This document shows, piece after piece, positions 49,941 through 60,356 of a DNA stretch of 64,000 nucleotides. Positions within the stretch are counted from its first letter, which is position 1; each line of letters starts with the position of its first letter. Source of the DNA: Oikopleura dioica (Eukaryota > Chordata > Appendicularia > Copelata > Oikopleuridae); NCBI GenBank assembly GCA_907165135.1, contig OU015569.1:9610501-9674500 (forward strand), in the 5' to 3' direction. The notes beneath the pieces were generated by a model that was not told the origin of the DNA, did no database searches, and saw only the letters and a list, made by a program, of their open reading frames with translations. The position numbers were made by a program, and so were the translations under genes.

Positions 49941-50021
49941 TCTGAATTTCAAGAAGAAAACAATAAATTATTCATCAAATCAACAATCAAACGAGTACAA
50001 ATGAGACAAGATTTTGTTTGT

Positions 50022-50037
50022 GGCCCTTAAAAGGGCC
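50022..50037 (-). terminator. Histone mRNA 3' stem-loop (H2A copy 2)
   Basis: GGCCCTTTTAAGGGCC on the minus strand, 29 bp beyond the H2A stop, as in copy 1. Confidence 0.93.
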
Positions 50038-50066
50038 GGTTTTGAAGAAGCGCCTAAAAGACGTCC

Positions 50067-50435
50067 TTAGTTCTTCTTCTTGGGAAGAAGGACGGGGTTG
50101 ATGTGGGGGAGGACACCACCTTGAGCGATGGTGACTCCGCCGCAGAGTCGCTGCAGCTCTTCGTCGTTTCTGACGGCGAGCTGGATGTGTCGGGGGTTGA
50201 TTCGGCTCTTCTTGTTGTCCCGGGCGGCGTTGCCAGCCAGCTCGACCACCTCGGCGGTGAGGTACTCGAGGACGGCGGCCAAGTAGACTGGAGCACCGGC
50301 GCCGATTCGATCAGCCCAGTTGCCGTTGCGAAGCATTCGGTGCACTCGGCCGACGGGGAACGCAAGTCCAGCGCGGGCGGAGCGGCTCTTCTTGCCAGCC
50401 TTGGTCTTCTTGTTGAGGGATTTTCGTCCGGACAT
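50067..50435 (-). CDS. H2A: Histone H2A, copy 2
   Basis: Same 122-residue protein as copy 1 with identical 3' UTR, in reverse orientation. The two copies are near-identical in nucleotide sequence too, whereas the linked H2B genes differ, which points to gene conversion or a recent partial inverted duplication. Confidence 0.97.
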   Translation of the reverse strand: MSGRKSLNKKTKAGKKSRSARAGLAFPVGRVHRMLRNGNWADRIGAGAPVYLAAVLEYLTAEVVELAGNAARDNKKSRINPRHIQLAVRNDEELQRLCGGVTIAQGGVLPHINPVLLPKKKN

Positions 50436-50726
50436 GTCTTGCACTTTCAGAGTCAAAAGTGAGAATGAGCAGCCCCGCCTTCCCGGGCCCTTTATATAGG
50501 CACGGCTGGGAAGAACAACAGCCCGCTCTAGAGACTTTTTTCCCGAAAAGAGAAAAACAACAACGACCAACGTGCGGAATCTCTGGAAAGCCCAGAGAGA
50601 AAAACAAATTCTCTCAAGAAACTTTCTAGAGCAGCGTAGGCGGATCCTTCAAGCAAAATGTATATAAGGCCGCGTTTGAGCGAGATTTTCACAGTCCGAC
50701 AATTGAAAAAAGTCGAAAACTCCAAA
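50436..50726. promoter_or_regulatory. Shared bidirectional H2A/H2B promoter, unit 2
   Basis: 291 bp between divergent starts, with a TATA box facing H2A (TATATAGGC region near 50495, minus strand) and TATATAAGG near 50661 facing H2B. The H2B side is only partly similar to unit 1. Confidence 0.8.
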
Positions 50727-51065
50727 ATGGCCAAAACAAGCAACAAGCCCACCGCCGCCAAGACCCGCAAGTACAAGAAGGCCCGCAAGGAATCCTTCGC
50801 CATCTACATCTACAAGGTGTTGAAGCAGGTCCACCCCGACCAGGGCATCTCATCCAAGGCGATGTCAATTATGAACTCCTTCGTTCGTGATATCTTCGAC
50901 CGTGTCGGTTGCGAAGCTTCCCGCTTGGCCAAAAACACTAAGAAGTCCACTATCTCTACCCGAGATATCCAGACGGCCTGCCGTCTCCTTCTTCCCGGCG
51001 AGCTCGGCAAGCACGCTGTCTCTGAAGGTACGAAGGCTGTGGCCAAGTACATGGCCTCCAAGTAA
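50727..51065 (+). CDS. H2B: Histone H2B, copy 2
   Basis: 112 residues, [20 protein letters not shown], core [63 protein letters not shown]. Many substitutions from copy 1, several in the tail. Ends in a stem-loop at 51091-51106. Confidence 0.96.
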   Translation: MAKTSNKPTAAKTRKYKKARKESFAIYIYKVLKQVHPDQGISSKAMSIMNSFVRDIFDRVGCEASRLAKNTKKSTISTRDIQTACRLLLPGELGKHAVSEGTKAVAKYMASK

Positions 51066-51090
51066 ATTTAATTTTACTGGAGAAGAAACA

Positions 51091-51106
51091 GGCCCTTTTA
51101 AGGGCC
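51091..51106 (+). terminator. Histone mRNA 3' stem-loop (H2B copy 2)
   Basis: GGCCCTTTTAAGGGCC followed by ACAAA. Confidence 0.93.
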
Positions 51107-51468
51107 ACAAAAAACATGACCTAAGTCTTTAATAGTCTTCAAAAGCTTAGAAGGCTATCCGAGAGTTCCACTTAGTAACGAAACTTACATACTCGTGAAA
51201 AGAAAACAGATGTTATTTTTATTGTGGTATTAGACTCTATTAGAGCAAGAAAAGAAACGCATGCGAGTTGGGTTGTGTCGTCTTCACATACGATAAGAAT
51301 CAAGCTTAATCGCTGAAGGCCTCCTTTTTGCTATCTGATTGTGTCCACTCTGAAAATATAGATTTCTGAAAATCCTTTTTATGTTTTTATAATTGAATGA
51401 AGAGATGCTGAGACGTTTCAAAAGGTTTGCAACTACTTCGTCTGCGTGAAATCTAAATATTTCTTTAG

Positions 51469-51860
51469 TTTGACATCGTATTGATATGCATCTCCTCGCT
51501 TCTGCTTATCGCTGGAGTTCTAAGCATCGTCCTAAGTTTCATATTCAAGGACTACGGTTGTATGTCTTGCGATTTCACCAAAGGAACTGATACGGTTTCA
51601 ATTTTTGATTAATTTTTCGAGTTTTACTCTCCGTCCATCAGTTCATAGATGCAGAAGTGCATAATGAGTGGAGCTTTTGGATGGGCGAGCTTGCACTGAT
51701 TCTTTTCGTCTCTGGCATTTTTCTTTTCACTGGATTGCTGATCAAAAACTACCGCCCAGACTGGTATCAAAAATACGAAAAAGAATATTACGGGAGATAC
51801 ATCGAGAAAGACGAGATCGATCCACCTTCGGACTCCGCCTGCAGATTACCCGACAAGTGA
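51469..51860 (+). CDS. Two-helix membrane protein, unrecognised (5' end uncertain)
   Basis: Exon 51469-about 51592 follows a TTTCTTTAG acceptor and reads FDIVLICISSLLLIAGVLSI, a transmembrane helix, then a Cys-rich CMSCDF. A GT-AG intron joins GTDT to FIDAEVHNEW. A second helix (ELALILFVSGIFLFTGLLI) is followed by a charged tail, RPDWYQKYEKEYYGRYIEK, ending at the TGA 51858. The start exon is upstream of 51469 and was not found. 51107-51468 shows no other coding sequence. Perhaps a small SMIM-type or claudin-like protein, not assigned. Confidence 0.5.
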
Positions 51861-52417
51861 AGTTTTGGAATGTAATAAAGTGAATAATCGGCGGACCGCG
51901 ATAGGATTAAATTAAGGATCTGTTAACCCGAGCTCATTAGCGTTCGTAATCCTCTGTCTGCATCAAAACTCGTCCAAGGCGTTACAATGTCCGAAGCTGT
52001 GCCTGAAGCAAATGTCCTTCCTCCAACTCGATTTGGATTTTGAACTACAAGAAGTTAAAGTTTCAGAAGCTTCACTGAGATCTGATCAGAGTCTTGTTAA
52101 ATAAAGTGAAGTCCGCAGATCAAATGATTCCTTCTAATGCAGAAAATTCATAACGCAAGTTGCATAGACTACGCATTCGTTGACGATATGAAAGGGAGAA
52201 TAAGAATACAAACAATACATATATTTATTCGCTCGTAAGCATAACATCACAAGGGTCAGCTGTTATTTTCTGTCCTCTGTGGCGACAGGGTGGGCTGTAT
52301 TGTGCGCCCCCATGTGTTTCTTCCTAAATAACTATTTAAAAGGCGGCGTTTCGCTTCTCGATCGTCGCAAAGTTTTAATAGAAATAAAGAAAGCCTGTTC
52401 ATTTACTTTCCAGCACT
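51861..52417. other. Intergenic
   Basis: No coding signal apart from an unsupported ORF at 52279-52464 overlapping the next gene start. An acceptor-like TTTCCAG (52407-52413) lies directly before the peptide gene ATG. Confidence 0.5.
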
Positions 52418-52609
52418 ATGAAGTTATGCACTTTTTTCGCACTACTCTTTTGCTTCGCTTTTAGCGGTTCCGAAGGCAAACCACACAGACGTTTCCGCGT
52501 TTCTGATCGAGACCAAACACTTTCCCTGCAGGAAAGATTCGAGCAACTTGCTCTGCGACTGCTCGAAAATGGTGGAAAGCGAAAAACAACACTCCCGTTG
52601 CTTTTCTAA
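52418..52609 (+). CDS. Secreted peptide precursor with amidation/cleavage site
   Basis: 63 residues. A strong signal peptide (MKLCTFFALLFCFAFSGSEG) is followed by KPHRRFRVSDRDQTLSLQ, an amphipathic helix (ERFEQLALRLLENG), then Gly-Lys-Arg and a short tail KTTLPLLF. The G-K-R site is the usual signal for dibasic cleavage with C-terminal amidation, so the mature peptide would end in ...LLENG-amide (or ...LLEN if trimmed). The helical Leu/Arg pattern is reminiscent of CRF/DH44-type peptides, but that is not demonstrable here. A polyadenylation signal AATAAAATA lies near 52782. Confidence 0.6.
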   Translation: MKLCTFFALLFCFAFSGSEGKPHRRFRVSDRDQTLSLQERFEQLALRLLENGGKRKTTLPLLF

Positions 52610-52946
52610 CTCCCGTCACAATTCCCTTGTCACCAGACAGCGCAATGTCTCTTCTGTAAAGCTGAACTAACTGCACTGTACACTAACTCTTGCTCCTCTC
52701 TTAATTATCCCCAATTCTATTCTTATAATTTAGAAATCATTTCAACTAAAACTCGTAATTTAACTTATAGGTGGCCAAATAAAATATTAAAAAATAGGAA
52801 ACTTCTTCGTATCTTATCAATCAGAAAAATCAAGTTATTATCTATACAGCGTTCGATGGTAGAGAGAATACAGATTGAGGCGCCCGGAAATTTTCCTGGC
52901 TAATGCTGAGCCGGAAATCCGTTCGATTTGCTTGAGAGAACAGAAT
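52610..52946. other. Intergenic
   Basis: AT-rich 3' flank of the peptide gene, converging with the minus-strand gene below. Nothing else seen. Confidence 0.5.
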
Positions 52947-54011
52947 TTATTCAGATTTAAGTTTGGATCTAAGCGATTGAATGCGCTTCTGTCGCAGAGA
53001 ATCGGCAGATTTATGAGCTTGTTTAGAGGACTCTGTTAATGATGCTGAATGCTCGATTTCATCGGTATTCCACCGCAGTTCGTACGTTGTATGGTCACGG
53101 TTGAAATCGTCCCGATATTTATAATTGTGCACTCGTCGATCTGAAATACGCGTAGTTCGTCTTCTAGCCAAAATTAATCTACAGAAGCAGATCCATATAT
53201 AAAATATATTTAATGCATAATCAGAATATTACTGTTTCTCCTTTATGAACACGAAATATTAGCCCAAAGGAGAAATCGTCACTGTTAAAAATCTTTACCT
53301 AAATACTGATCATGCATTTCTTCGATATAGCTTCGATCAAAGCAGTTTTCCCCCTCTTCTGCAGGATCTACAAGTTTGTTTTCTCTTATAAGCCAGCCAG
53401 TTAGGGGACACTGAACATGACCACTGTGGCGGATGATGTCTTGAAGCTCGTGGGTAGCAATAGGACTAAGTATAAGTCTTAGCTGAGAGCTTGGCCAGAT
53501 GGTGTACCTGTTTTCGTCGATTTTTCTAGCAAAGATATAATCTCCAGGACAGGTTTTTCCGTCATCGACAACGGCTACAAGTGCTTCCTCATGATTGAAG
53601 CTGTGTGTTATGTATAAATACTCAGCATCTTGTACTAAGACCTAGAAAAAGTTATTTGCTTGATCGTCATAGAATAAAAACCTCAACACGATTGGAGGCG
53701 ATTCGTTTATGAACTGTTCCCAAAACAAATTCTAGCTTTTTGAATTTCTGTTCATCGACGAGTTCAGAAAACTTTCCAGTGCGAATCCAACGCTCGAGAT
53801 CTCGCTCATTTTCAAAAAGGTACTCTCTCTTCACATCGGCTGGATGGCTCGGTCTAGTCCACATGGAGTCAACGGGTTCACGGCGTCTTTGGAAGGCACG
53901 TTTCTTTCCAGATTTCACGATTGACTTGTAAATCGAGGGACTGTTCTGATAGTCCACCTTTCGTGGAACTTGTCGAGTCGACTTCAGCGAAATCGATGTC
54001 GCCCGTAACAT
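52947..54011 (-). CDS. Probable mitochondrial ribosomal protein uS17m
   Basis: ATG 54011 gives MLRATSISLKSTRQVPRK, which fits a mitochondrial presequence. Then a charged stretch, VLGTVHKRIASNRVEV, and after an intron (about 53637-53682) LVQDAEYLYITHSFNHEEAL, VAVVDDGKTCPGDYIFARKI: this resembles uS17 (GTV-K-A-VRV, CxxGD). A later exon adds LARRRTTRISDRRVHNYK and a basic C-terminal helix ending RSKLKSE at 52947. The junction I prefer uses a GTATTT donor within the GATCAGTATT sequence and the acceptor TCTGTAG. The protein is longer than usual for uS17m, so the assignment is moderate. Confidence 0.5.
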
Positions 54012-54083
54012 GTTCTGAAAAAAATATTTTGAGCAAGACTCCAAATATGGCAGGAATGAAGTGAAATAAATAACAAGGTTGGA

Positions 54084-54428
54084 CTAAGATGAGATTTCGG
54101 CAATCAGTCGAAGCTTCTCCTCAGAGGGAAGCGATGACAACTCCACCAAGACAGCTCTTTTTATGAATCCGTCTGGGAAGGATTTTGTGAAACTCTGGTT
54201 CCGTATCGCCTTCATAGTTTCCATACGACTGTAAACAACATTTCCACCCAGAGCGACGGGTATCGAAAAGCAGATTCCTGAATGAGAAATCAGCCACTCC
54301 ACCGACGGAATATCTTTACCTTGAACAAAATTTTTCACGACACTGGATCCCGTCCTTGACAGTCCGTGACGAATCATTGGAATGGAAAGGAGAGTCATCC
54401 CGCTTACAACAGGATGAAGACCATACAT
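54084..54428 (-). CDS. Small hypothetical protein with hydrophobic segments
   Basis: 114 residues starting at ATG 54428 (MYGLHPVVSGMTLLSIPMIR). Two moderately hydrophobic stretches (LHPVVSGMTLLSIPMI; HSGICFSIPVALGGNVV), then a helical C-terminus (FIKRAVLVELSSLPSEEKL). It is separated by only about 70 bp from the downstream uS17m-like gene, so it may be an upstream operon partner. Not recognised. Confidence 0.5.
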   Translation of the reverse strand: MYGLHPVVSGMTLLSIPMIRHGLSRTGSSVVKNFVQGKDIPSVEWLISHSGICFSIPVALGGNVVYSRMETMKAIRNQSFTKSFPDGFIKRAVLVELSSLPSEEKLRLIAEISS

Positions 54429-54635
54429 ATCGTAAAATAGCTAATCCAGGATTTCATTGAAATTTTCTAAGTCTGAGAGCGTGAGGAAAGTTTGACGAAC
54501 GAAGTTTTAGTACTTTATTTTCACAAATCATGGCTTGGCGTCTTGGTAAGCTCGACGCGAATTCATTATCTCTCTTCCAATAATTTCGTAGCGCTCAAAC
54601 ATTCTAAAAGAAATCTTCTTTTTTTTGTGAATTAA

Positions 54636-55400
54636 TTATAGCCTATAAATTTTATTACTCTTCACGTTAATCTTCTTAAATGAATTCATTTTTGCAATCA
54701 TTTCGTCTTCAGAATAAAATAGTGGTTCTTTATCATCTCGAAATATGGAAGAGCTGGATTTGTTATATGACGACAACGGCATGCCATGTGTTTCAGCCAA
54801 CTTCTCTAAATCACGGGTTAGGAACTGATTCCTTATTTTAAGGAAGCTCCTCAAGTCAAAACTTAAGTTAGTTCACCCCAAGTTGGGGTCCCCAACTCAT
54901 TTCTTACCCGATGCTGCACTGGGAGCATCTGTTGCTCCTTCGCAAACAACGTTCGCATGGCTTTTCATTCGACATATCGAAGGATTATGATCAAGATCCT
55001 GTTCATCGGTCCCCCCAGCCGCATGGAAAACAAGATCTTGTGCTTTCTTTGACGACAGCATCCGTATCTCTCCTTCCGTTAACGCGTGAACCAAGTTTGA
55101 CTGGAATTACATGTGTGTTGAGTAATTTAAACTCAGCCTACCCCAAAGACATAATTGCCGTAAGTCTCGCATGCCACTAGTGTTCCAGCCAAGACAAGTG
55201 TATTTGTCAGGACTAGCCTTCTATAACTTCCTTGCTGTTCCGTCTTGTCCAAAGTTTTGATCTTCTGCCCTATCGTCAAGGATCGTCTGTTTCCGAAAAT
55301 GCTCGTTCTCTAATAGAAATGTAGAATACGGAATTTTCCGAAAACTGAAGCGTACCAGCTTTCTTGCCCGGTAAAAGCAAACACCTGTGGCAGCTATCAT
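54636..55400 (-). CDS. Hypothetical protein, several exons
   Basis: ATG 55400 gives MIAATGVCFYRARKL, intron (GTACGC donor) to FGNRRSLTIGQKIKTLDK and a hydrophobic segment LVLTNTLVLAGTLVACE. A GTAGGC intron leads to SNLVHALTEGEIRMLSSKK and CRMKSHANVVCEG. A further exon, KIRNQFLTRDLEKLAETHG to the stop at 54636, is in the same orientation, but its joint to the previous exon does not resolve. The hairpin at 54875-54896 lies in that gap. Possibly a mitochondrial membrane protein; not recognised. Confidence 0.45.
54875..54896. repeat. Overlapping inverted repeats (alternative hairpins)
   Basis: ACCCCAA-G-TTGGGGT (54875-54889) overlaps GTTGGGG-T-CCCCAAC (54882-54896), so the middle arm can pair with either side. 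Lies in a probable intron or gap of the minus-strand gene. Confidence 0.5.
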
Positions 55401-55513
55401 CGATGCTGGAAAAAGTTTTATAAATGATTATTGCGTCTAGGAGTGTCTGACACAGCAGCAAAACTTCATTTAAGAAATTGAAGAAGGCTGCGAGGAGGAA
55501 GGAATTAATTTAA

Positions 55514-56267
55514 TCATCGCAATTCAAACGTTCCTGTGGTGATAAGACCGAATTCACGGAGTCCGAATTGGTCATAAAGCAGGTTATACTCTCGCTGCAA
55601 CTCGGAGCGCGAACTAAAGTACACTTTGTAGCCAAGCTTGATTCTCTCCAGGCTTGATGCTTTCTTTAGGGTCTTTAAAATTCCCAGTTTAGGAAAGTAA
55701 CGAAGGTTTAAGACCCAAAAATAAATGTTCCCACATTCTAAAATCATGTGATTAAAAGTTAATCGATGGAAAAGTAAATCAGTCCAAAATCTTCCCGAAG
55801 GAATTTCCGCCTTGAAGCTAGATACAGTAATGATCGCGAATACGGAAGCGGTAGTGCTCTAGATGCGCGAGAGGACGAACTAGTGGACCCGGATGAAACA
55901 AAAAGTCGACCTCCTTGGATAAATTCCGGATGAAGGAGTGCTCCGGAGAGTGCTCTGCCAGAAAGCGAGTCTTCGTCTCGCAGTCGCCAGACATTTCAAA
56001 CTCAATAAGTGAGCGCGTGACGGAAGAGTCAAGTTGATCCTTCAGTTCTCCATTACGACAAGCGGCAATCAAATTACCCTTAACTCAGTTTTTTTCCTTT
56101 GATCTTTCCGCTCTCATTACCGACAAAGTCTGATGAGCATAAGTTTGGAGTCCGAGAAGCGAAACTGTGGAGCCGTAAAAAGAGTTCGTATACGACTTTG
56201 CACGTGTTGTCGGATCAATAGGCAGAGTGGAATATTTAACAACGAAAAAACCGCCGCACGGTGCCAC
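55514..56267 (-). CDS. Hypothetical protein, 5' end and one joint unresolved
   Basis: Reading frames on the minus strand: GGFFVVKYSTLPIDPTTRAK to SVMRA, then (after a proposed 30 bp GA-AG intron near 56082-56111) GNLIAACRNGELKDQLDSSV to LAHLEHYRFRIRDHY. A frame change near 55820 leads to FKAEIPSGRFWTDLLFH, NIYFWVLNLRYFPKLGIL, KLGYKVYFSSRSELQREYN and stop at 55514. No family recognised. The first codon is not an ATG, so a 5' exon is missing. The frame change is either an odd intron or a frameshift. Confidence 0.4.
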
Positions 56268-56352
56268 AATCTCTCATCAGCTTTGAATCAGTTTTGAAAC
56301 CCTTAATCCCAAAATAATAATAAGATTTTAAAAGCCTCTCCCAGGACTGAAA

Positions 56353-56550
56353 ATGTCTTTAATCCTCTCAATTTGCTCCCGTTCTCTTTTTGGAAGCCAT
56401 ACTGACGCCATTCTGCAAAAAAAGGAGTCGAATGCTTCGTTTTTTATGAATGAGCTTAGAAAAGCTTTGATATATTTGAAAGAGGATATTTTCGAGGAAC
56501 GAACGTGGAGCAGAAAGGCGCGGAGAAGAAGCCGCAGTGTCCAAAGTTGA
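56353..56550 (+). CDS. Small hypothetical ORF, 65 aa
   Basis: ATG-started ORF (MSLILSICSRSLFGSHTDAI), ending in a basic run (RKARRRSRSVQS). It could be a small gene or a chance ORF; only composition supports it. Confidence 0.25.
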   Translation: MSLILSICSRSLFGSHTDAILQKKESNASFFMNELRKALIYLKEDIFEERTWSRKARRRSRSVQS

Positions 56551-56686
56551 TCACAGTGGTGAATAATAACGCGGGCCGAGTTTCGCCCGGCCGGCGGTTA
56601 GCAGCACTCAAATTATCACAATAATTAAAATAGGGAAGTAAAACTGGAACTATACAGCTAGAAAACAAACGCATTCAATCACTCCG

Positions 56687-58458
56687 TCACTGCTCAGCAG
56701 CCGTTTGAATACATCTTTTGATGAACATGTCTACTTTGTATCGAAGCTCGTTTTTGTGGAGCCTTTTTCCTAAGAAAAATCATTATCTCGGCTAGGCAAA
56801 TTTTTCTCCTACCTTTGCATATGAAAAGAAGACGTTTTTGAAGTAGATTTCGTAAAGCTGTCTATCCAACACATCGCCGTCAGCGCCCAAGAATCGTTTA
56901 TCGATTCCTGTTTTGTAAAAAAATGCAGTAAGTCCCTCCATTGTCTGAATTCAATCATCACTCGCGCGAGTTTGACTGCTCAACTTACCTGTTGAACTTT
57001 AGTGTACTCTTGAAGAATCAGCAGCGGTAATTCGTCGTAGTTCTGGGCGTTCGTTATCAGCAACGCACTGGTGACCGGTTTGCGCATCTCACGAAGAACA
57101 GTACAACCATTGATGCACTCAACACTAAATCTTCGCGTTGTAGATTGTTCTTTAGTTGCGTGCGTTTACCTGAACTTTCCATCTCGAATATGATTGCTCA
57201 AGTCTTCGCTAATCGATGGATCATCAAAGTCGCGAACCCAAAAGCCCCGGATGCGCAAGACGTCTCGAATGTTTCGCATCACGAGTTCAAGTCTTTCTTT
57301 CGTTCTTCCTCCTGAAGGAAAAATTAGCTATTTCATTCAGCTTCATTTCTAGTCTAACCAGACGAAGGGCAGACGACCGAGAGTAACCTGTCATCGTTAA
57401 TCTCGTTTCCCTCTACTTTCGTTAGAGGCACTTCTTTGTTGAAGATTTGCGGGCATGGCACCATCGAACACTTTTAATAGTTTAAATAAACAATAAGCAA
57501 GGGTTCAACTTTCGGAATCATAAATTTCATAAAAGAAACTATCCGGCTCGCACACGGAAACATACCTTAGCACCGAGTTCTTTAAGGGGTTCGATAATCA
57601 GGTAGCTTTCCCAGAAGGTCTGCGTGTTGAGAATAGCGTTGTCGTCCTCCCAGGTGAAGTTCAAATTGTCTGCGTTTTCTGCTGCTCGGCGAAGACTGTC
57701 CAGAGCGAGAATTTGTGCTTGAATGCGCGTTGACTCGATCTGGTCTTCAATGCTGAACTTGTCCAACACCTCACTGACTTGCTCTTGTGCTTCTTCACGG
57801 TGGACCTCGGAATCTTCCGGAACCACTGGGCGCTGCATGCCTGAAAGAAGGTTATATAAAAGTGTGAGTCTGTCATACTTCCAGAACACAAATCAAACGA
57901 CATTTAATACGGAAAAAATATTTTCCGTCGTATTTTTGTTTTGTTGATTAAATTTTAAAATTGATACACTGAATTGAAAATTCTACCGTTCACACTCGGA
58001 ATTATAATAATTATCCGACGGTGTCAAACTGCCAGGGCAAATGTGCTAATTTTTCCTAAAGTATTCTAGCTGTTAGCAGTGCAAGACAAAAGATAGATGT
58101 TGGCAGCGTTTCCAATCTGGGACATTTCACGCTTCAACAGTTAAGATTGACAAGTCAAACGAGGTCACTCTTGATTTCTTACTCAAGAGGCCAAAAGGTA
58201 ACTTACCAGGAAAGGGATACAGTAGATTCTGCGTAGACAAGACGCCCAGGCGCATTTCCTTCTCAAAAATTCGTTGCAATTCTTCGTCAGACTTTCCCGT
58301 CAATTTTTTATACTTTGAAAAGGGCTCACTTTTTTGACAAATTCCCTGCAATTTTTTCCATATTATAACTCGAGATGAAAAAGAACCCGTGCCTGGACCA
58401 TTGAGACTGAATTCTTCGCTGTTCCTGAAAGTCCTCTAGAAATCCGACTCGACGACAT
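56687..58458 (-). CDS. Hypothetical multi-exon protein (possibly mitochondrial)
   Basis: ATG 58458 gives MSSSRISRGLSGTAKNSVSM, an Arg/Ser-rich start that could be a mitochondrial presequence. Next exons: GICQKSEPFSKYKKLTGK to STQNLLYPFPG; then QRPVVPEDSEVHREEAQEQ, a helical region, FTWEDDNAILNTQTFWESYL; VPCPQIFNKEVPLTKVEGNE; TKERLELVMRNIRDVLRIRG; CINGCTVLREMRKPVTSALL; GIDKRFLGADGDVLDRQLYE; and LHKNELRYKVDMFIKRC to the stop at 56687. Introns are mostly short. No family recognised; a mitochondrial ribosomal protein is one possibility. Several joints are provisional, including one GA-type donor near 58370. Confidence 0.5.
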
Positions 58459-59516
58459 TTTATGCGGTTTTTCTCTGTTCTGATGTTTTCTTTTGTATTT
58501 TGCGAAAGGTAAGCTTTTCAAGCTTGGCCACAGTGGCCAATCTCTTCCAGCTTGCAAGTGCGCTAACTGACTTCGAGTCGAATGATTCCGCGGTCGGCTC
58601 GAGACGAGTCGAAAAACTTTAGTTTCGCGCTTCAGATTCGCGCGAGCGGCGGGGGCGGGGCCCAAGCGCGCTCCTTGCCTCAGCGCAAACGCGCATCCCT
58701 TTTTTCCCAAATCGAACTAAACCAGCCAACAAAACAACAAAAATAGGTTCGAACTGTGTTTACCTGGTCTTAGCGCGTCCCACTCGTTTACGATCCATAA
58801 ATTTTTTAAGTCAGTTCCCAAATAAATTTACATTCTCCTCAATTCTCCGAATATCTTCGAAAACTACTGGAAGAATTATTAAGAACTATTAATTGCGGAT
58901 ATTATCATGTTTAATACTTAGATAAGATTGAGCAGAATCCATTTGAATAAAGAAACTTGCATCTCCCGCGGCGTTTCCCTCCGAAGAGGGAGCATTTGTA
59001 AAACTGGGCGCGACATTCAAATGCTCTCACCGCGCTCGAGTCAAGGCCGCGTGGGTTTTTTCACGACGCTGCCAGGCTGTGTCACGCTTCTGAACATACC
59101 CTCGAATTTTCCCACGAACAAACATACAGTCCCTTCAGAAAACAAGAGAAGTCCAACTTGACTCCATGTCGAAGCCTATTCAGGAACGGGATTTCAAGAA
59201 AATAGAGAATATTGATTGAAATTTAAACAAGTAACGGAAGCTTTTCGAAGCTTAGAACATGCTCGACTTTACAATCGATCGGAGACAACGGTCTCGAGAA
59301 AGGTGATAATTGCATCAGAAAGCCCGTGATAAGATGTCGAAGAAACCCTCAAAAGTTGATGAGGCAGGCTCCTTTCGAAATTGATCTTGTATTTTACCGG
59401 GCATCCCACGGGATCGGCTCTGAATCTTCTCGCCCATTTTTGATCACTCCTAGTCAGATTTTTTTCTTTTGAGATTTTCTGCTAGAAAGAGAAAACGCAA
59501 ATATCAGTAGAAAATA
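58459..59516. other. Divergent intergenic region
   Basis: Separates the minus-strand gene above from the cold-shock gene (+). Contains a GC-rich patch at 58600-58680. Several ORFs show no recognisable protein. Confidence 0.5.
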
Positions 59517-60175
59517 ATGGCACAAGAAAATAAAATTGAGGAGATTGAATTTGGTATTTTTAGAAATAAAACACAGATATCTTTTCTAGAGTACTTTTTT
59601 TGTTTTGAAAGGCGTTTTAGTGGAAGCCGTTGGCTCCCCTCTGGAAGTTGCTCGAGTTGGACTAGCACCATCTTACTTCACAACCAGAAGAACGCGAACT
59701 TTATCGGCAACGGCGCGGATCGACGCCGCTGATCTAGAGACCGGCACAGGTTAATTCGCAAAAACTGCGCTACTAAGTCCTAAAGTGGCCTTTAGTTGCC
59801 GCTTTCTCCAGAACAAAAGGGCATGGCTTCTTGAACTCTGAAGACGGAAAGCAGGAGTTTTTCCACGTCTCTGATGTTGTTTCTCAGGTAAAGCCAGTCT
59901 TGATCGTCAGTCGGCTCAAAAAATATTTAGATCATTCCAAAAGAGGGGGATTTAGTCAAGTACAGAGTGATTCCCATTCCTCCAAAGTTCGAGAAATGCC
60001 AAGCAGTTCAGGTGATCTACTGCGATCAATTAAAAAGCGTTTTTAAAAAGAACTTCAGGTGACGCTCGTGGACGAAGAAAAGCTGGTTGCGGACGGTCGC
60101 GCCACTTGGTCAAGCTGTGGGGAGTCGAAAGAAACGGCTGGTACGCCCGTGACCCCGCCGCCCACACCTAACTGA
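59517..60175 (+). CDS. Cold-shock domain protein CARHSP1/CSDC2-like
   Basis: RNA-binding regulator of mRNA stability. Exons: 59517-59553, 59612-59749, 59796-59887, 59931-60011, 60059-60175, all phases consistent. Signature N-terminal TRRTRTLSATARI matches the family's TRRTRTFSAT segment. The cold-shock domain reads FSRTKGHGFLNSEDG, EFFHVSDVVSQIIPKEGD, VIPIPPKFEKCQAVQV, then a tail ending TPPPTPN. The family's VYKGVCKCF segment is shortened to VAAF. Only about 180 bp precede the shugoshin start, so the two may share an operon. Confidence 0.92.
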
Positions 60176-60356
60176 TGCGCCAAGCAACGATTTACATTCT
60201 TCCATTCCCCAAAATAAAATCTTCCCAATCTGCTATTTTCGAAGGAGATTTTTACCATCCCTCAACAGTACAGTTAAACCTTGACAATTGTTACCATCGA
60301 GAATTTGAATGCAGCGAAGCTTCGGTTTGAATTCGCCTTTTTAGAAATCGGTCGAA

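Larger units (their letters stand above)
50010..50575. repeat. Inverted duplication arm 2
   Basis: Counterpart of 48400-48960, in reverse orientation; contains the stem-loop at 50022-50037, H2A copy 2 and its promoter. Confidence 0.85.
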
